A stretch of DNA of 64,000 nt from Deltaproteobacteria bacterium (GTDB lineage Bacteria; Myxococcota; Myxococcia; Myxococcales; 40CM-4-68-19), in NCBI GenBank assembly GCA_025358085.1, contig JANYKT010000102.1:18440-82439 (forward strand). The letters are read 5' to 3'. Each line of letters starts with the position of its first letter. The stretch's first letter is position 1. Both the position numbers and the translations under genes were made by a program. Shown here in pieces: positions 16,522 through 27,484 of this stretch. The notes beneath the pieces are model-generated. The model was not told where the DNA came from and ran no database searches. It saw only the letters and a program-made list of their open reading frames with translations.

Positions 16522-16731
16522 ATGCGACGCTCCATTCCGTTTGTGCTTGCCCTGGCGGCTTTGTGCGCTTGCGCTACTGCCAAACCCCTTCCCACCATCG
16601 ACTGCAACCCGCAGCAGAAGCAGTTGTACCTCGAGGCTGTCGACCTGACGACGCTCGACCCCAGCCTGACCTTCGGTCCCTCCCAGGTCATCATCGTGCA
16701 CCGACAGGCTCTCGCTCTCGCCTGTCGCTGA
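16522..16731 (+). CDS. Small putative lipoprotein
   Basis: This 69-residue protein begins MRRSIPFVLALAALCACA. The Arg pair, hydrophobic core and Cys-containing box (LCAC) suggest a lipoprotein signal of about 18 residues. The mature part is only ~50 residues, with one further pair of Cys (DCN and ACR) that could form a disulfide. A strong ribosome binding site, AGGAGG (16511-16516), lies 5 nt before this ATG; the ATG three bases earlier is too close to it. It is divergent from fbaB and convergent with plsB, only 4 nt from the plsB stop. Function unknown. Confidence 0.72.
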   Translation: MRRSIPFVLALAALCACATAKPLPTIDCNPQQKQLYLEAVDLTTLDPSLTFGPSQVIIVHRQALALACR

Positions 16732-16735
16732 CGAA

Positions 16736-19372
16736 TCACCGCAAGAACAGATCGACCTCGTCGGCCAGCGCCGACAGTTTCGCCGGCTCGCGGAAGCCGG
16801 GCGCGAGCTCTAGCGTTTTGGAGCCGGAGTCGGTCTGCGGCAGCAGCACTGCGCGGTCGCGTAGCATCGCGACCGCGTTCTCGAACGTCGCCTTGGAGAG
16901 CGATTCGTTGCGCAGGATCCGGCCCGCCAGGTAAGCAGCGCGGCCGCGGTCGAGCGCCTTCCGCAGCCAATCGTTCGGTTCGAGCGGCCCCGCTTCGAGC
17001 AGCGAAAGCGAATCCATCGCCGTCCACACTCCTTCGCCGAAAGGGCGCAGGAGTTCGCTCAGGAGCTGGATCATCCGCACTCCCGCAGGGGTGGGCAGGA
17101 TGAAATCCTCCCTCTTCTCCGCGACGCCCCACTGCAGCATCCGTGCGAAGGTTTCGTCCACGGTCACCTCGAAGCTGCGTCCGGGCTCGTAGATGAACTC
17201 GTACTTGAAGAGTCGCGAGAGTTCTTTGGCGCGGCGCATGAGCTCGAAAAGAGGCGCGGGCTGGCCGTGAAAGGACCGCAGCGCGTCGGCAAGGATGGCC
17301 GGCGCGACCAGGAAATGGAGAATCGAATTCTTGTGGTAGTCGAGCGCGATGCGACGCTCTTCCGGCACGGCGTAGAAGCGCTCGCCGCCTGCCTCGTGGC
17401 GCTTGAGGGATCCGTCCGCGCAGAGAGAGTCCAGGGCGCGCAAACCCAGCCCGCGAGTCCACGGCGTCGCGTGCGCGCCCAGGTCGAGCGCCGCTCCGTG
17501 CAGGAACTCGGCGCGATCAAAGAGGTCGTCCTCCGACAGCGCGCGCAGATCGTGCGAGAGCAGCACCGCGCAGACGAGCCCCATGGGCGCGAGCGGCGTG
17601 GCCCGATTGATGCCCGCGGCGATGCGCAGCCCCAACGCCTGGACCAGCTTGCGCTTGTCCTCGGCGGTGGCCTTCAGAGGCTCGACGCCGCGCTCGCGGA
17701 AGAGCTGCAACAGTGAGATCGGCTCGTCGGCGCGGATGGTGATGCGGCCGTAGCGGCTGCGCAAAACCTTGGTCGCCGAGAGCAATGCCTTGGCGTCCTC
17801 CTTCTGCTTCTCGCCGCCGAGCAACTCGCGCTGGTAGCTCGCTCCTTCAGCGATCTTTTCGTACGAGATGGAGACGGGAGCGAAGAAGACGTCGGGCCGC
17901 ACGCCGGTGAGCCAGGCATCGACCTCGAGCGCCAGCATTCCAAACTTGGGCGGCAACAGCTTGCCGGTGCGCGAGCGGCCGCCCTCGACGAAGAACTCCT
18001 GGGTGAAGCCGTCGCGCAGCAGCTTCTTCACGTAGGCCGCCATGGTGGCCTGGTAGACGCGGTCGCCCTTGAAGCTGCGCCGGATGAAGAACGCGCCGCC
18101 TGCGCGCAGCAGCCGGCCTAGCGGAAAAAAGTTGAGGTTGTCTCCCGCGGCGACATGCGGCGGCTGCAGGCCGTAATCGTCGCAGATGTACGAGAGCACC
18201 ATGTAATCGATGTGGCTCTTGTGGCACGGGCAGAGGATGATCGGCGCCTTCGCGCTCGCCTCGACGATGCGCCTCATGCCGCCTTCATCCACATCGATGC
18301 CGTCGTAGATGCGGTTGAAGATGATGTGGAGAAGCCGCTTGAGGAAATCGATCGCGAACGGGCTGTAGCGCGCCGCGATCTCACGAAGGTCGCGGCGGGC
18401 CTCGCGCTCCACCGACCGCAGAGACTCAGGATTGGCGGCAGCGCCGCCGCGCTCGCGAGCGATCTCGGCCAGCGTGCGCCGCAGCTGCAGGTCGCGCAGC
18501 GTCTCCGCGATGACGCGGTCCGGCGGCTTCAGCGGGGGGCCGGTCACCACGCGAGTCTCGCGCGCGAGGAGTTGGTGAATAAACCCGCGCACGCGGCGCG
18601 CCACCTTGGCGGACTCGGCGAGAGGCTGCATGGCGTTGACGCCGTGAAGCTCGACCGGCTCGCCCACCTTGACGAACGCGCTCTTGCGGTTGAGCAGAAA
18701 ACCAATCGCCGAGCGGATGGCGCCGGGCTCCTCGGGATCGCCAAAGAGCAAGTCGCGCACGCCGCCGCGCAGCTGGCGCGGACGCTTGCGCCAGAGGAAG
18801 GTCAGCGGTACCAGCACGATGGGCCGGTCGGGCTGCTCGCGTTGCAACTCCACCAACGCGGGAAACGGATCGGCGAGCCTGGCAACCGCCGACGGCAGCG
18901 TGCGCGGCATGCGCAGGAAGACCAGCGCCGCCTCTCCTTGCCGCACTGCCTTGATGACCTGGACCGTCGCTCCCGCCGGCGCCTTCACTTGCGAGCCGCC
19001 CAGATACCAGCGCGCGAAGGGCGCGAAGATTCGGTAGCCGAGCCCGGTGGCCGCGCGCGCGAGCGGGAGGCCGAGCCGCGAAAACGTCCAATTGAAAAAG
19101 AGCAAATGCAAGAGGGCCGATGAGCGCAACACATAGACAAGCGTGGCGCGCTTTGAGAGTTCGCGGAGCGGCTCAATGGCCTCGTGCGGGAACGCGACCG
19201 GATGGAAGAGCGCATGCAACACGAATCGCGCAAAGGGCCCATAGGTCCCGCTGTACGCGGGGTCGGGCCGGGGGGGCGTCGTCGCGGAGACCCTTTCCGG
19301 CGCAGCAGGCTCGCCCGGCTGGCCAGACGCGGCGGGGTCGCTCGGCTCGGTAGAAAAGGGCTCACTCATCAT
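16736..19372 (-). CDS. plsB: Glycerol-3-phosphate 1-O-acyltransferase PlsB
   Basis: PlsB acylates glycerol-3-phosphate at position 1, starting phospholipid synthesis at the inner membrane. The 878-residue protein is slightly longer than E. coli PlsB. The catalytic HxxxxD is at His384-Asp389 (CHKSHIDY). GGAFFIRRSF (~434-443), FFVEGGRSRTGK (~462-473) and VFFAPVSISYEKI form the other acyltransferase motifs in the right order. An N-terminal Pro/Ser/Ala-rich region of ~40 residues precedes the conserved part. It lies alone on the minus strand; the gene upstream (19446-19853) ends 73 nt before it. Confidence 0.94.
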   Translation of the reverse strand: MMSEPFSTEPSDPAASGQPGEPAAPERVSATTPPRPDPAYSGTYGPFARFVLHALFHPVAFPHEAIEPLRELSKRATLVYVLRSSALLHLLFFNWTFSRLGLPLARAATGLGYRIFAPFARWYLGGSQVKAPAGATVQVIKAVRQGEAALVFLRMPRTLPSAVARLADPFPALVELQREQPDRPIVLVPLTFLWRKRPRQLRGGVRDLLFGDPEEPGAIRSAIGFLLNRKSAFVKVGEPVELHGVNAMQPLAESAKVARRVRGFIHQLLARETRVVTGPPLKPPDRVIAETLRDLQLRRTLAEIARERGGAAANPESLRSVEREARRDLREIAARYSPFAIDFLKRLLHIIFNRIYDGIDVDEGGMRRIVEASAKAPIILCPCHKSHIDYMVLSYICDDYGLQPPHVAAGDNLNFFPLGRLLRAGGAFFIRRSFKGDRVYQATMAAYVKKLLRDGFTQEFFVEGGRSRTGKLLPPKFGMLALEVDAWLTGVRPDVFFAPVSISYEKIAEGASYQRELLGGEKQKEDAKALLSATKVLRSRYGRITIRADEPISLLQLFRERGVEPLKATAEDKRKLVQALGLRIAAGINRATPLAPMGLVCAVLLSHDLRALSEDDLFDRAEFLHGAALDLGAHATPWTRGLGLRALDSLCADGSLKRHEAGGERFYAVPEERRIALDYHKNSILHFLVAPAILADALRSFHGQPAPLFELMRRAKELSRLFKYEFIYEPGRSFEVTVDETFARMLQWGVAEKREDFILPTPAGVRMIQLLSELLRPFGEGVWTAMDSLSLLEAGPLEPNDWLRKALDRGRAAYLAGRILRNESLSKATFENAVAMLRDRAVLLPQTDSGSKTLELAPGFREPAKLSALADEVDLFLR

Positions 19373-19445
19373 GCAAGTAGTCTACCGCGTCGCCCGCAGG
19401 AGCAGCGGCATTGATCAGCGGGCCGTGCCGCTCCCCGTGGACCGG

Positions 19446-19853
19446 TCAGCGGGTCGAGCAGCCAGGGGTCCCGCCCAGCACCGTGAACTCCGCGACGGTC
19501 TTGCCGGGGTCGCGCTGCAAGGCTTCGGCGAGCTGGGCGAGCCGGACGGACGCGCCGGGCGTGGCCCGCAAGAAAGCGATGCACGAGGGACCAGCCTTCT
19601 CCAGCCGCTCGCTGTGCCCGCGCGCCTCGCGCACCTCGGCGAGCCAGAGATCGCCCACCGCGGTCTCCAGCGCGTTGAGCAGTCCGCGCCGCTCGGCAAG
19701 TTGGCCGGCGACATCGAGCTGCGCCTCTTCTTCGTCGAGCCCGTCCTGCAGCGCGCGCGCCGCGAGCGCATTCATGACCGGCTCTTCGCCCGCGGCGGCA
19801 AGCTCGGCGCGTACCCAGGCGACGAGGAAATTCGGCTCGAGCTGCGCCGCCAT
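19446..19853 (-). CDS. Hypothetical protein coupled to a cupredoxin-like gene
   Basis: This 135-residue, mostly helical, acidic protein has no signal peptide or membrane helix. Its ATG overlaps the stop of the upstream cupredoxin-like gene by one base (TGATG), so they are translated together. Two Cys occur (SCIAF and GCSTR). The pattern of paired amphipathic helices (ALETAVGDLWLAEVREARGHSERL) could be a small helical bundle, but I recognise no family. Confidence 0.65.
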   Translation of the reverse strand: MAAQLEPNFLVAWVRAELAAAGEEPVMNALAARALQDGLDEEEAQLDVAGQLAERRGLLNALETAVGDLWLAEVREARGHSERLEKAGPSCIAFLRATPGASVRLAQLAEALQRDPGKTVAEFTVLGGTPGCSTR

Positions 19854-20554
19854 CAGCGCGGCGTGAGCGCGACGTCGTGCTGCGTGGTCTGTCCGGACGA
19901 AACGTCGACCTCCTCGTCGCGTTCACCCAGGCGTTCGCTCCAGAGATGCAACTTCCAGTGGCCAGGCGGGACGCCGTCGATGAGGTAGCTGCCATCCTCG
20001 CCGCTGACCGAGAAGGCGCTGGTCGGCAGCACCTGCACCGTGGCGCGCATCCAGGGATGCACGTCGCATTTGAGCTTGAGCACGCCGACGGTCTTGAGTT
20101 TTGTCGGCACCACCTGACCCTTGATCGGCATCGCGTAATTGAACGCCTTGGCCTCCTTCTCTGTGGCGTGGACGTTGTGCAGGACCGAATCGCTGTTGAT
20201 GACGTCCAGGGTAGATCCGACCTCGGCAGCGAGGACGTGCGGCACGAACTGGCAGGCTTGCTGGTCCAGCTTCAACTTCTTATGCGCAGCCTCGTGAGCG
20301 AGCGGCTTCGGTCCCTCGGGCAGCCAGAGGACGACGTTCTTCACCCCTCCGCCACTGCCGACCTCGAGCGCTTCCTCAGGCTTGCTGGTCCCGCAGATCT
20401 TGAAATCTCTGGTCACCGGCAGGTCGGCGAGCTTGGGCGGCAAACCTCCCAGCGTGATCCGACCACCGATCTTTCCCGCCGGCGCGTTGTCTGCTGCGGC
20501 AACCAGGGCCAGCAAGGCTGCGACAAGAGCTGTCATGGCGTCTTGGTAGAACAT
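19853..20554 (-). CDS. Exported cupredoxin-like protein with regulatory-type beta domain
   Basis: The 233-residue protein has a short N-terminal hydrophobic segment (ALVAALLALVAAA), so export is likely; Met7 (20536) is an equally good start. A plastocyanin-like copper site is suggested by the ligand pattern VLHNVHAT (~120-127) and KLKCDVHPWM (~161-170): His, Cys, His and Met in the order seen in blue copper proteins. A C-terminal carboxypeptidase-regulatory-like module follows (~180-232, GEDGSYLIDGVPPGHWKLHLW). The family often appears beside respiratory or methylamine-type electron carriers, but no redox partner is adjacent. Divergent from groEL. Confidence 0.82.
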   Translation of the reverse strand: MFYQDAMTALVAALLALVAAADNAPAGKIGGRITLGGLPPKLADLPVTRDFKICGTSKPEEALEVGSGGGVKNVVLWLPEGPKPLAHEAAHKKLKLDQQACQFVPHVLAAEVGSTLDVINSDSVLHNVHATEKEAKAFNYAMPIKGQVVPTKLKTVGVLKLKCDVHPWMRATVQVLPTSAFSVSGEDGSYLIDGVPPGHWKLHLWSERLGERDEEVDVSSGQTTQHDVALTPR

Positions 20555-20560
20555 GCGCCC

Positions 20561-22334
<1,774 letters not shown>

Positions 22335-22415
22335 CCAGCGCCCTCCGTCCGGGAAACTTGCCTCTGCCTTTCTGACCCTGTACAGCTTGGGCCGCTTTTA
22401 GGAGGCGGCTCTCGC

Positions 22416-23807
22416 ATGCCCAAGTCTCTGCTCCTCGCCGACGACTCCGTCACCATCCAGCAGGTCGTCAGCATGATCCTCGCGCGGGAGGACGTCTCTC
22501 TGTCGACGGTCGACAACGGCGAGGAAGCGCTCTCACGGGCGCGGGAACTCAAGCCGGACCTCATCCTCGCCGACGTCAGCATGCCCGGAATCGGCGGCTA
22601 CGAGCTCTGCCAGAAGATCCGCGCCGACGCCGGGCTGAGGCACACTCCGGTGCTGCTGCTCGGAGGTGGTGCTCCGGTCGATCTGGCCAAGGCGATTGCC
22701 GTAGGGGCGAACGGTCAGATGTCAAAGCCGTTCGACTCCACCAAGTTTATCGATCAGGTGAAGCATATCCTGGCCAATCCGCAAGCCGTCCCGGCGGCCG
22801 CGGCCGGTCCAACACCGGTAGCCGCGCCGAAACCGGCTGCACCGGCAATGCCTCCGCAGGCTGCGCGGGTACCCTCACCTGCTCCGGCGGTCTCCAAACC
22901 TCCAGCGCCAGTTGCACCCCGCCCGGTTGCTGCTCCCGGTGCGAGCGGCGGCACCTTGATGATGCCGCGCCTTCCTCCAGCTGCTCCCCCCGGAGGCCCT
23001 TCTCGCGCGGCTTCATCCACCGTGCCGGCTGGCGGCCCGCCTCGTCCCCCGCCGTCAACGATACCGGCGGGAGCGATCCGTCACGCGCCCTCCGCCGGAC
23101 CGGCCGGTGCTCCGCGTCCCGCGTCGTTCGCGCCGGCGTCCGGCGGTCCGCCTCGGCCCGCGACCTCGATGCCCCCGATGGCGCGCCCGCCTGCACCGGC
23201 TCCAGCTCCAACCCGGCCTTCGATGCCGCCGGTCCCACGGCCTTCGGTACCCGGTGCTCCTGCCTCTGCTCCCCCAGGAGCCAGGTTGCCGGCTCCCGCC
23301 GCTGCCCCGCGTCCTCCAGCTCCGGGCCTGACTTCTCCCGCTGGGTTGCGACCGTCAATTCCGGGTGCGCCGCGTCCATCGGTGCCCCCGCCGGCCGCTG
23401 CCCGGCCTCCTGCCGCTGCCGCCCCGGGGCCGGCTGCTCCTCCTGTAGCGGCAAGGCCAGCGGCTCCCGCGCCGAGGCCGCCGCCGGCCAGGCCCGCGGC
23501 TCCGCCCGTGGAAGATCTCGAAGACGAGATCATCATGGACGACGAGCCGGTCGAGACACCGGCTCCGCCGCCCACGCTGCGCTCGGTGCCGCCTCAAGCA
23601 TCAAAGCCCCCTCCCAGCCTCTCGGTGGTTCCTTCGACCGCCGCGAAGGCTCCGAGCGCCGATGGCGGCGAAGCCGTGCTGCGCGAGGCGCTCTCCAGGG
23701 CCAGCCGCGAAGTGATCGAGCGCATCGCCTGGGAGGTCGTTCCCGAGCTCGCCGAGACCATCATTCGTGAGGAACTCGAGCGGCTGATTAAAGAGCGCGG
23801 CGCGTAA
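22416..23807 (+). CDS. Response-regulator-like protein with long Pro/Ala linker (RomR-like)
   Basis: The 463-residue protein has three parts. Residues 1-122 are a receiver domain with acidic pair Asp9-Asp10, phosphoacceptor Asp53 (LADVSMPG) and Lys104 (SKPF), but Gly83 replaces the conserved Ser/Thr. Residues ~125-385 are a Pro/Ala/Arg-rich, probably disordered linker. The last ~48 residues form a conserved amphipathic helix (VIERIAWEVVPELAETIIREELERL). This architecture resembles RomR, the polarity regulator of Myxococcus motility, and related deltaproteobacterial receiver proteins. AGGAGG precedes the ATG. The partner kinase is unknown. Calling it RomR itself would go beyond the evidence. 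Confidence 0.78.
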   Translation: MPKSLLLADDSVTIQQVVSMILAREDVSLSTVDNGEEALSRARELKPDLILADVSMPGIGGYELCQKIRADAGLRHTPVLLLGGGAPVDLAKAIAVGANGQMSKPFDSTKFIDQVKHILANPQAVPAAAAGPTPVAAPKPAAPAMPPQAARVPSPAPAVSKPPAPVAPRPVAAPGASGGTLMMPRLPPAAPPGGPSRAASSTVPAGGPPRPPPSTIPAGAIRHAPSAGPAGAPRPASFAPASGGPPRPATSMPPMARPPAPAPAPTRPSMPPVPRPSVPGAPASAPPGARLPAPAAAPRPPAPGLTSPAGLRPSIPGAPRPSVPPPAAARPPAAAAPGPAAPPVAARPAAPAPRPPPARPAAPPVEDLEDEIIMDDEPVETPAPPPTLRSVPPQASKPPPSLSVVPSTAAKAPSADGGEAVLREALSRASREVIERIAWEVVPELAETIIREELERLIKERGA

Positions 23808-23897
23808 CCCGCGCGCACTTGCTTTTCGATTATGGTATCTAGCCCGGCGCGTTCCCTAGAGGGACGCAACGCGCTTTTGCGCTCGCTGGTAAGGGAA

Positions 23898-26800
23898 ATG
23901 ACCGAGTCAGCTTTTCCGACCGCGGTGGTAACTGGAGGAGAGCCGGCGGCGGCCGCGCCCGAGCTCGACAAGGGCTACGAGCCAGCCCAGGTCGAAGCTC
24001 GCTGGGCACGCTTTTGGGAAGAGCAGGGGCTTTTTCGCGCCGCGGATCAAAGCGACAAGCCCGCCTACTCAATTGTCCTGCCGCCCCCCAACGTGACAGG
24101 CTCGCTGCACCTCGGCCACGCACTCATCGTCGCCCTGCAGGACGTGCTCATCCGCTTCAAGCGCATGAGCGGCTACAACGCCTGCTGGCTGCCGGGCATC
24201 GACCACGCCGGCATTGCCACGCAGATGGTGGTCGAGCGCGATGTGCAAAAGAAGGAAGGCAAGTCGCGCCACGACCTCGGGCGCGAGGAGTTCCTCAAGC
24301 GCGTCTGGGCCTGGAAGGAAGAGCAGGGTTCACGCATCGCGCTGCAGCACCGTGTGCTCGGCGCCTCGCTGGACTGGGACCGCGAGCGTTTCACCATGGA
24401 CGAGCAGTCGTCGCGGGCCGTGCGCGAGGCCTTCGTCCGCCTCTATGAGGATGGCCTGCTCTACCGGGCCGAACGGCTGATCAACTGGTGCGTGCAGGAC
24501 GGCACCGCGCTCTCCGATCTCGAGGTCGATCACGAAGAGGGCGCGAAGAGCGAGCTCTACAAGTTCGCTTATCCGCTCGTCGATGGGCAGGGCGAGATCA
24601 TCGTCGCCACTACCCGCCCCGAAACGATGCTGGGCGACACGGCCATCGCGGTGCATCCGGACGACCCCCGCTATAAAGATTTGATCGGCAAGCGCGTCAT
24701 GCACCCGATCCTGCACCGCACTTTTCCAATCATCGCCGACGCCGATTTGGTCGATCCGACCTTTGGAACCGGCGCGGTCAAGGTCACGCCCGCGCACAGC
24801 TTCGAAGACTTCGAGGTCGGCAAGCGCCACGGGCTGCCCCTGATCAATATCCTCAACCCCGACGGCACGCTCAATGGCAACGCGGGCGAGTTCGCGGGGC
24901 AGGATCGCATCAAGGTGCGCGCGGCACTGAAGGCGAGGCTCGCCGGGTTGGGCCTCGAACGCGGCACCGAGCCGCACGTGATGGCGCTGGGCAAGTGCCA
25001 GCGGTGCGGCAGCGTGATCGAGCCGCTTCTCAGCAAGCAGTGGTTCGTCAAGACCGCACCGCTCGCAGCCAAAGTGATCGACGCCACCGAGGCGGGCCGC
25101 ATCCAGTTCGTGACCGAGAATTGGCGCGACGAGTTCTTTCGCTGGATGCGCAACATTCATGACTGGTGCGTCTCGCGCCAGCTCTGGTGGGGCCACCAGA
25201 TTCCGGCGTGGTTCTGCGACCAGGGTCATGTGACCGTGGCGCGGTCGGCTCCCGCGGCCTGTGCCGAGTGCGGCAGCGCCCAACTCCAGCAGGACCCCGA
25301 CGTCCTCGACACCTGGTTTTCCTCGGGCCTGTGGCCGTTTTCGACCTTCGGCTGGCCGGAGCAGACCCAGGCCTTGCGGACCTTCTATCCGAACTCCGTG
25401 CTGGAGACGGGCTTCGACATTCTCTTTTTCTGGGTCGCCCGGATGGCCATGCTCGGCCTCCACCTGGTGGGCGAGGTGCCTTTCAGGACCGTCTTTCTCC
25501 ACGCCATGGTGCGCGACGAGAAGGGCGAGAAGATGTCGAAGTCGCGCGGCAACGTCATCGACCCGCTGGACCTGACCGCTACCTACGGCGCCGACGCGCT
25601 GCGCTTCACTCTGGCCGCCATGGCCGGGCAGGGCCGCGATATTAAATTGTCGAAAGACCGCATCGGCGGTTATCGATCGTTTGCCAACAAGATCTGGAAC
25701 GCCGCCCGGTTCGTCCTGATGAACGCCGCCGGCCACGACCCCGCGCACCCGGCGCCGCCCGTCTCTGTCTACGACCGCTGGATCCTGAGCCGCTACCAAC
25801 GCTGCGCCGACGAGACGCGGCAGGCGCTCGACGAGCTGCGGCTGAGCGATGCGGCGCAGGTCATTTATCGATTCGTCTGGAATGAGCTGTGCGACTGGGG
25901 AATCGAATTGTCGAAACCGGCGCTTTACAATGGCGCTCCCGAAGGCGCGGCGGCGCGGGCCGGTGCGGTCTCCTCGCTGCTGCAGGCGCTCGAGGGCGCG
26001 CTGCGGCTGTTGCACCCGTTCATGCCGTTCGTGACCGAGGAGATCTGGCAGAGGCTTCCGAAGCAGGACGGCTCTCCAATCTCGATCATGATCGCGCCGT
26101 TCCCTCAAGCGAATCCGGAGTTGCTCGATCCGCAGGCCGAAGCTGAGATGGACCTGGTCGCGCGCGCCATCGACGGCGCCCGCTCGGTGCGCGGAGAAGT
26201 GAACCTGCCGCCCAACATGCGAGTGCCCATCGTGCTGATTCCGCGCGATCCGGTGGCGCGGGCGTTGCTCGAGAAGCACGCGCAGGCCTTCGGTCACCTC
26301 GCCAACGCCGAGCCGGTGCGGCTCGAGCAGCCCGGAGCGCCGCGGCCGGCGCAGGCGGCCGTGCATGTCGAGCCCGAGGTCGAGGTGCATTTGCCGCTCG
26401 CGGGCCTGATCGACTTCGCGACCGAGAAGGCGCGCGTCGAGAAGGAGCTGCTCAAGCTCGAAGGCGAACTCGCCGGCATCGCGAGGCGGCTCGGCAATGC
26501 CGGTTTCGTCGAGCGGGCGCCGAAGGAAGTCGTAGAAAAGGATCGCGCTCGCGCGGACGAACTCGCAGCGAAGCGGGAAAAGCTTGCGCGCCATCTGGCG
26601 CGCGTCACCAGCCGGGAGGGTGCAATGCAGGAAGACAAGAACCCGCAGAACAAGCAGGCCAGCGACACCGCAGGCCAGACGCCAGAGCAGGGCCATCGCA
26701 GCCTGGACCAGATGGGCACCCACGGAGGCCCCGCGGGCCAGACCGGCGGCGCGCAACCGGGCGGTCAGGAGCAGAAGCCGGCCGAGGCGGCTCCGACCCA

Positions 26801-27482
26801 CGATCATGGCGACGACCATGAGCACGGCGACGAGGAGGGCGAAGAAGGTTTCGCGTCGAAGGCCATCAGCAAGGTCAAGTCGATCGCGCGTGCGGTGATG
26901 TCCAGGGAACCAGAGGAGGCGAGCGCGGCCTCGGACGATGAGGGTGATGAGCCCGGGAAGGCGTCTGCCGTTGAGCCGAAGCCTGCGGCCAGGATCGCGG
27001 CGGCAAAGGTGGCAGCTGCGAAGATCGTGGCGGCGAAGCCTGCGCCCAAGGCGGCGGTGCCTCCGAAGGCGACGGCGGCCGTCAAGCCCGCTGCAGCAAA
27101 GTCTTCAAAGCCCGGTGCCAGGCCCGTGGCCGCGAAGCTTGCTGCGGCCAAGTCTGCGAAGCCCGCGGCGAAGTCCGCGCCGGCGAAGTCCTCGAAGAAG
27201 CCCGCGAAAGCCGCCGCAGCGAAGTCTTCGAAGCCGGCCCAAAAGTCAGCCTCCAGCAAGGCGGCCGCGAAGCCCGCGGCGAAGAACCGCCCGACGGGCA
27301 AGGGAAAGCCTGGGCCCAAGGCGAAGGCGGCGCCAAAGTCGAAGGTGGCGGCAAAGAAGCCCGGCCCCAAGGGCAGCGCGAAAACTGGCAAGAAGGCCAA
27401 GGGACCAGCCAGGAAGGCCGGCAAGGCGACCAAGGGCGCAGCGAAGAAATCGAAGCCCGCACCGCGCAAGGGCAAGCGGTAG
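23898..27482 (+). CDS. valS: Valyl-tRNA synthetase with fused histone-H1-like tail
   Basis: The 1194-residue frame begins with a complete ValS (~1-909), which charges tRNA-Val. It has the HIGH motif as LHLGH (His71), an editing domain, KMSKS at 545-549, and the C-terminal coiled coil typical of ValS (VEKELLKLEGELAG onward). ValS should stop near residue 905, but the frame continues for ~285 residues: a Gln/Gly-rich segment, an acidic His-rich patch (DHGDDHEHGDEEGEE), then ~170 residues of Lys/Ala/Pro repeats like eukaryotic histone H1 or bacterial H1-like proteins. The start at 23898 fits ValS alignment better than the Met 22 codons upstream. Fusion or two overlapping products; see the internal ORF entry. 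Confidence 0.93.
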   Translation: MTESAFPTAVVTGGEPAAAAPELDKGYEPAQVEARWARFWEEQGLFRAADQSDKPAYSIVLPPPNVTGSLHLGHALIVALQDVLIRFKRMSGYNACWLPGIDHAGIATQMVVERDVQKKEGKSRHDLGREEFLKRVWAWKEEQGSRIALQHRVLGASLDWDRERFTMDEQSSRAVREAFVRLYEDGLLYRAERLINWCVQDGTALSDLEVDHEEGAKSELYKFAYPLVDGQGEIIVATTRPETMLGDTAIAVHPDDPRYKDLIGKRVMHPILHRTFPIIADADLVDPTFGTGAVKVTPAHSFEDFEVGKRHGLPLINILNPDGTLNGNAGEFAGQDRIKVRAALKARLAGLGLERGTEPHVMALGKCQRCGSVIEPLLSKQWFVKTAPLAAKVIDATEAGRIQFVTENWRDEFFRWMRNIHDWCVSRQLWWGHQIPAWFCDQGHVTVARSAPAACAECGSAQLQQDPDVLDTWFSSGLWPFSTFGWPEQTQALRTFYPNSVLETGFDILFFWVARMAMLGLHLVGEVPFRTVFLHAMVRDEKGEKMSKSRGNVIDPLDLTATYGADALRFTLAAMAGQGRDIKLSKDRIGGYRSFANKIWNAARFVLMNAAGHDPAHPAPPVSVYDRWILSRYQRCADETRQALDELRLSDAAQVIYRFVWNELCDWGIELSKPALYNGAPEGAAARAGAVSSLLQALEGALRLLHPFMPFVTEEIWQRLPKQDGSPISIMIAPFPQANPELLDPQAEAEMDLVARAIDGARSVRGEVNLPPNMRVPIVLIPRDPVARALLEKHAQAFGHLANAEPVRLEQPGAPRPAQAAVHVEPEVEVHLPLAGLIDFATEKARVEKELLKLEGELAGIARRLGNAGFVERAPKEVVEKDRARADELAAKREKLARHLARVTSREGAMQEDKNPQNKQASDTAGQTPEQGHRSLDQMGTHGGPAGQTGGAQPGGQEQKPAEAAPTHDHGDDHEHGDEEGEEGFASKAISKVKSIARAVMSREPEEASAASDDEGDEPGKASAVEPKPAARIAAAKVAAAKIVAAKPAPKAAVPPKATAAVKPAAAKSSKPGARPVAAKLAAAKSAKPAAKSAPAKSSKKPAKAAAAKSSKPAQKSASSKAAAKPAAKNRPTGKGKPGPKAKAAPKSKVAAKKPGPKGSAKTGKKAKGPARKAGKATKGAAKKSKPAPRKGKR
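26625..27482 (+). other. Possible internal gene: histone-H1-like protein
   Basis: Within the valS frame an ATG at 26625 is preceded by GGGAGGG (26614-26620), a good ribosome binding site at proper spacing. Starting there gives a 285-residue protein with an acidic, His-containing N-terminal third and a Lys/Ala/Pro-rich C-terminal two-thirds (many AAAK, KPA and KSS units). Such proteins bind DNA non-specifically and are known in several high-GC bacteria. Because no stop separates it from ValS, it might be made as a fusion, separately from this start, or both. Confidence 0.5.
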
Positions 27483-27484
27483 CC

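Noticed and set aside
26600..26640. Frameshift between valS and the tail
   Set aside because: Neither alternative frame shows a stop near the junction, so a simple one-base error would not restore a ValS stop; a point mutation of a stop codon remains possible.
24330..26825. An 831-codon minus-strand frame opposite valS
   Set aside because: It is the mirror of an unambiguous ValS; composition is typical of antisense GC-rich codons.
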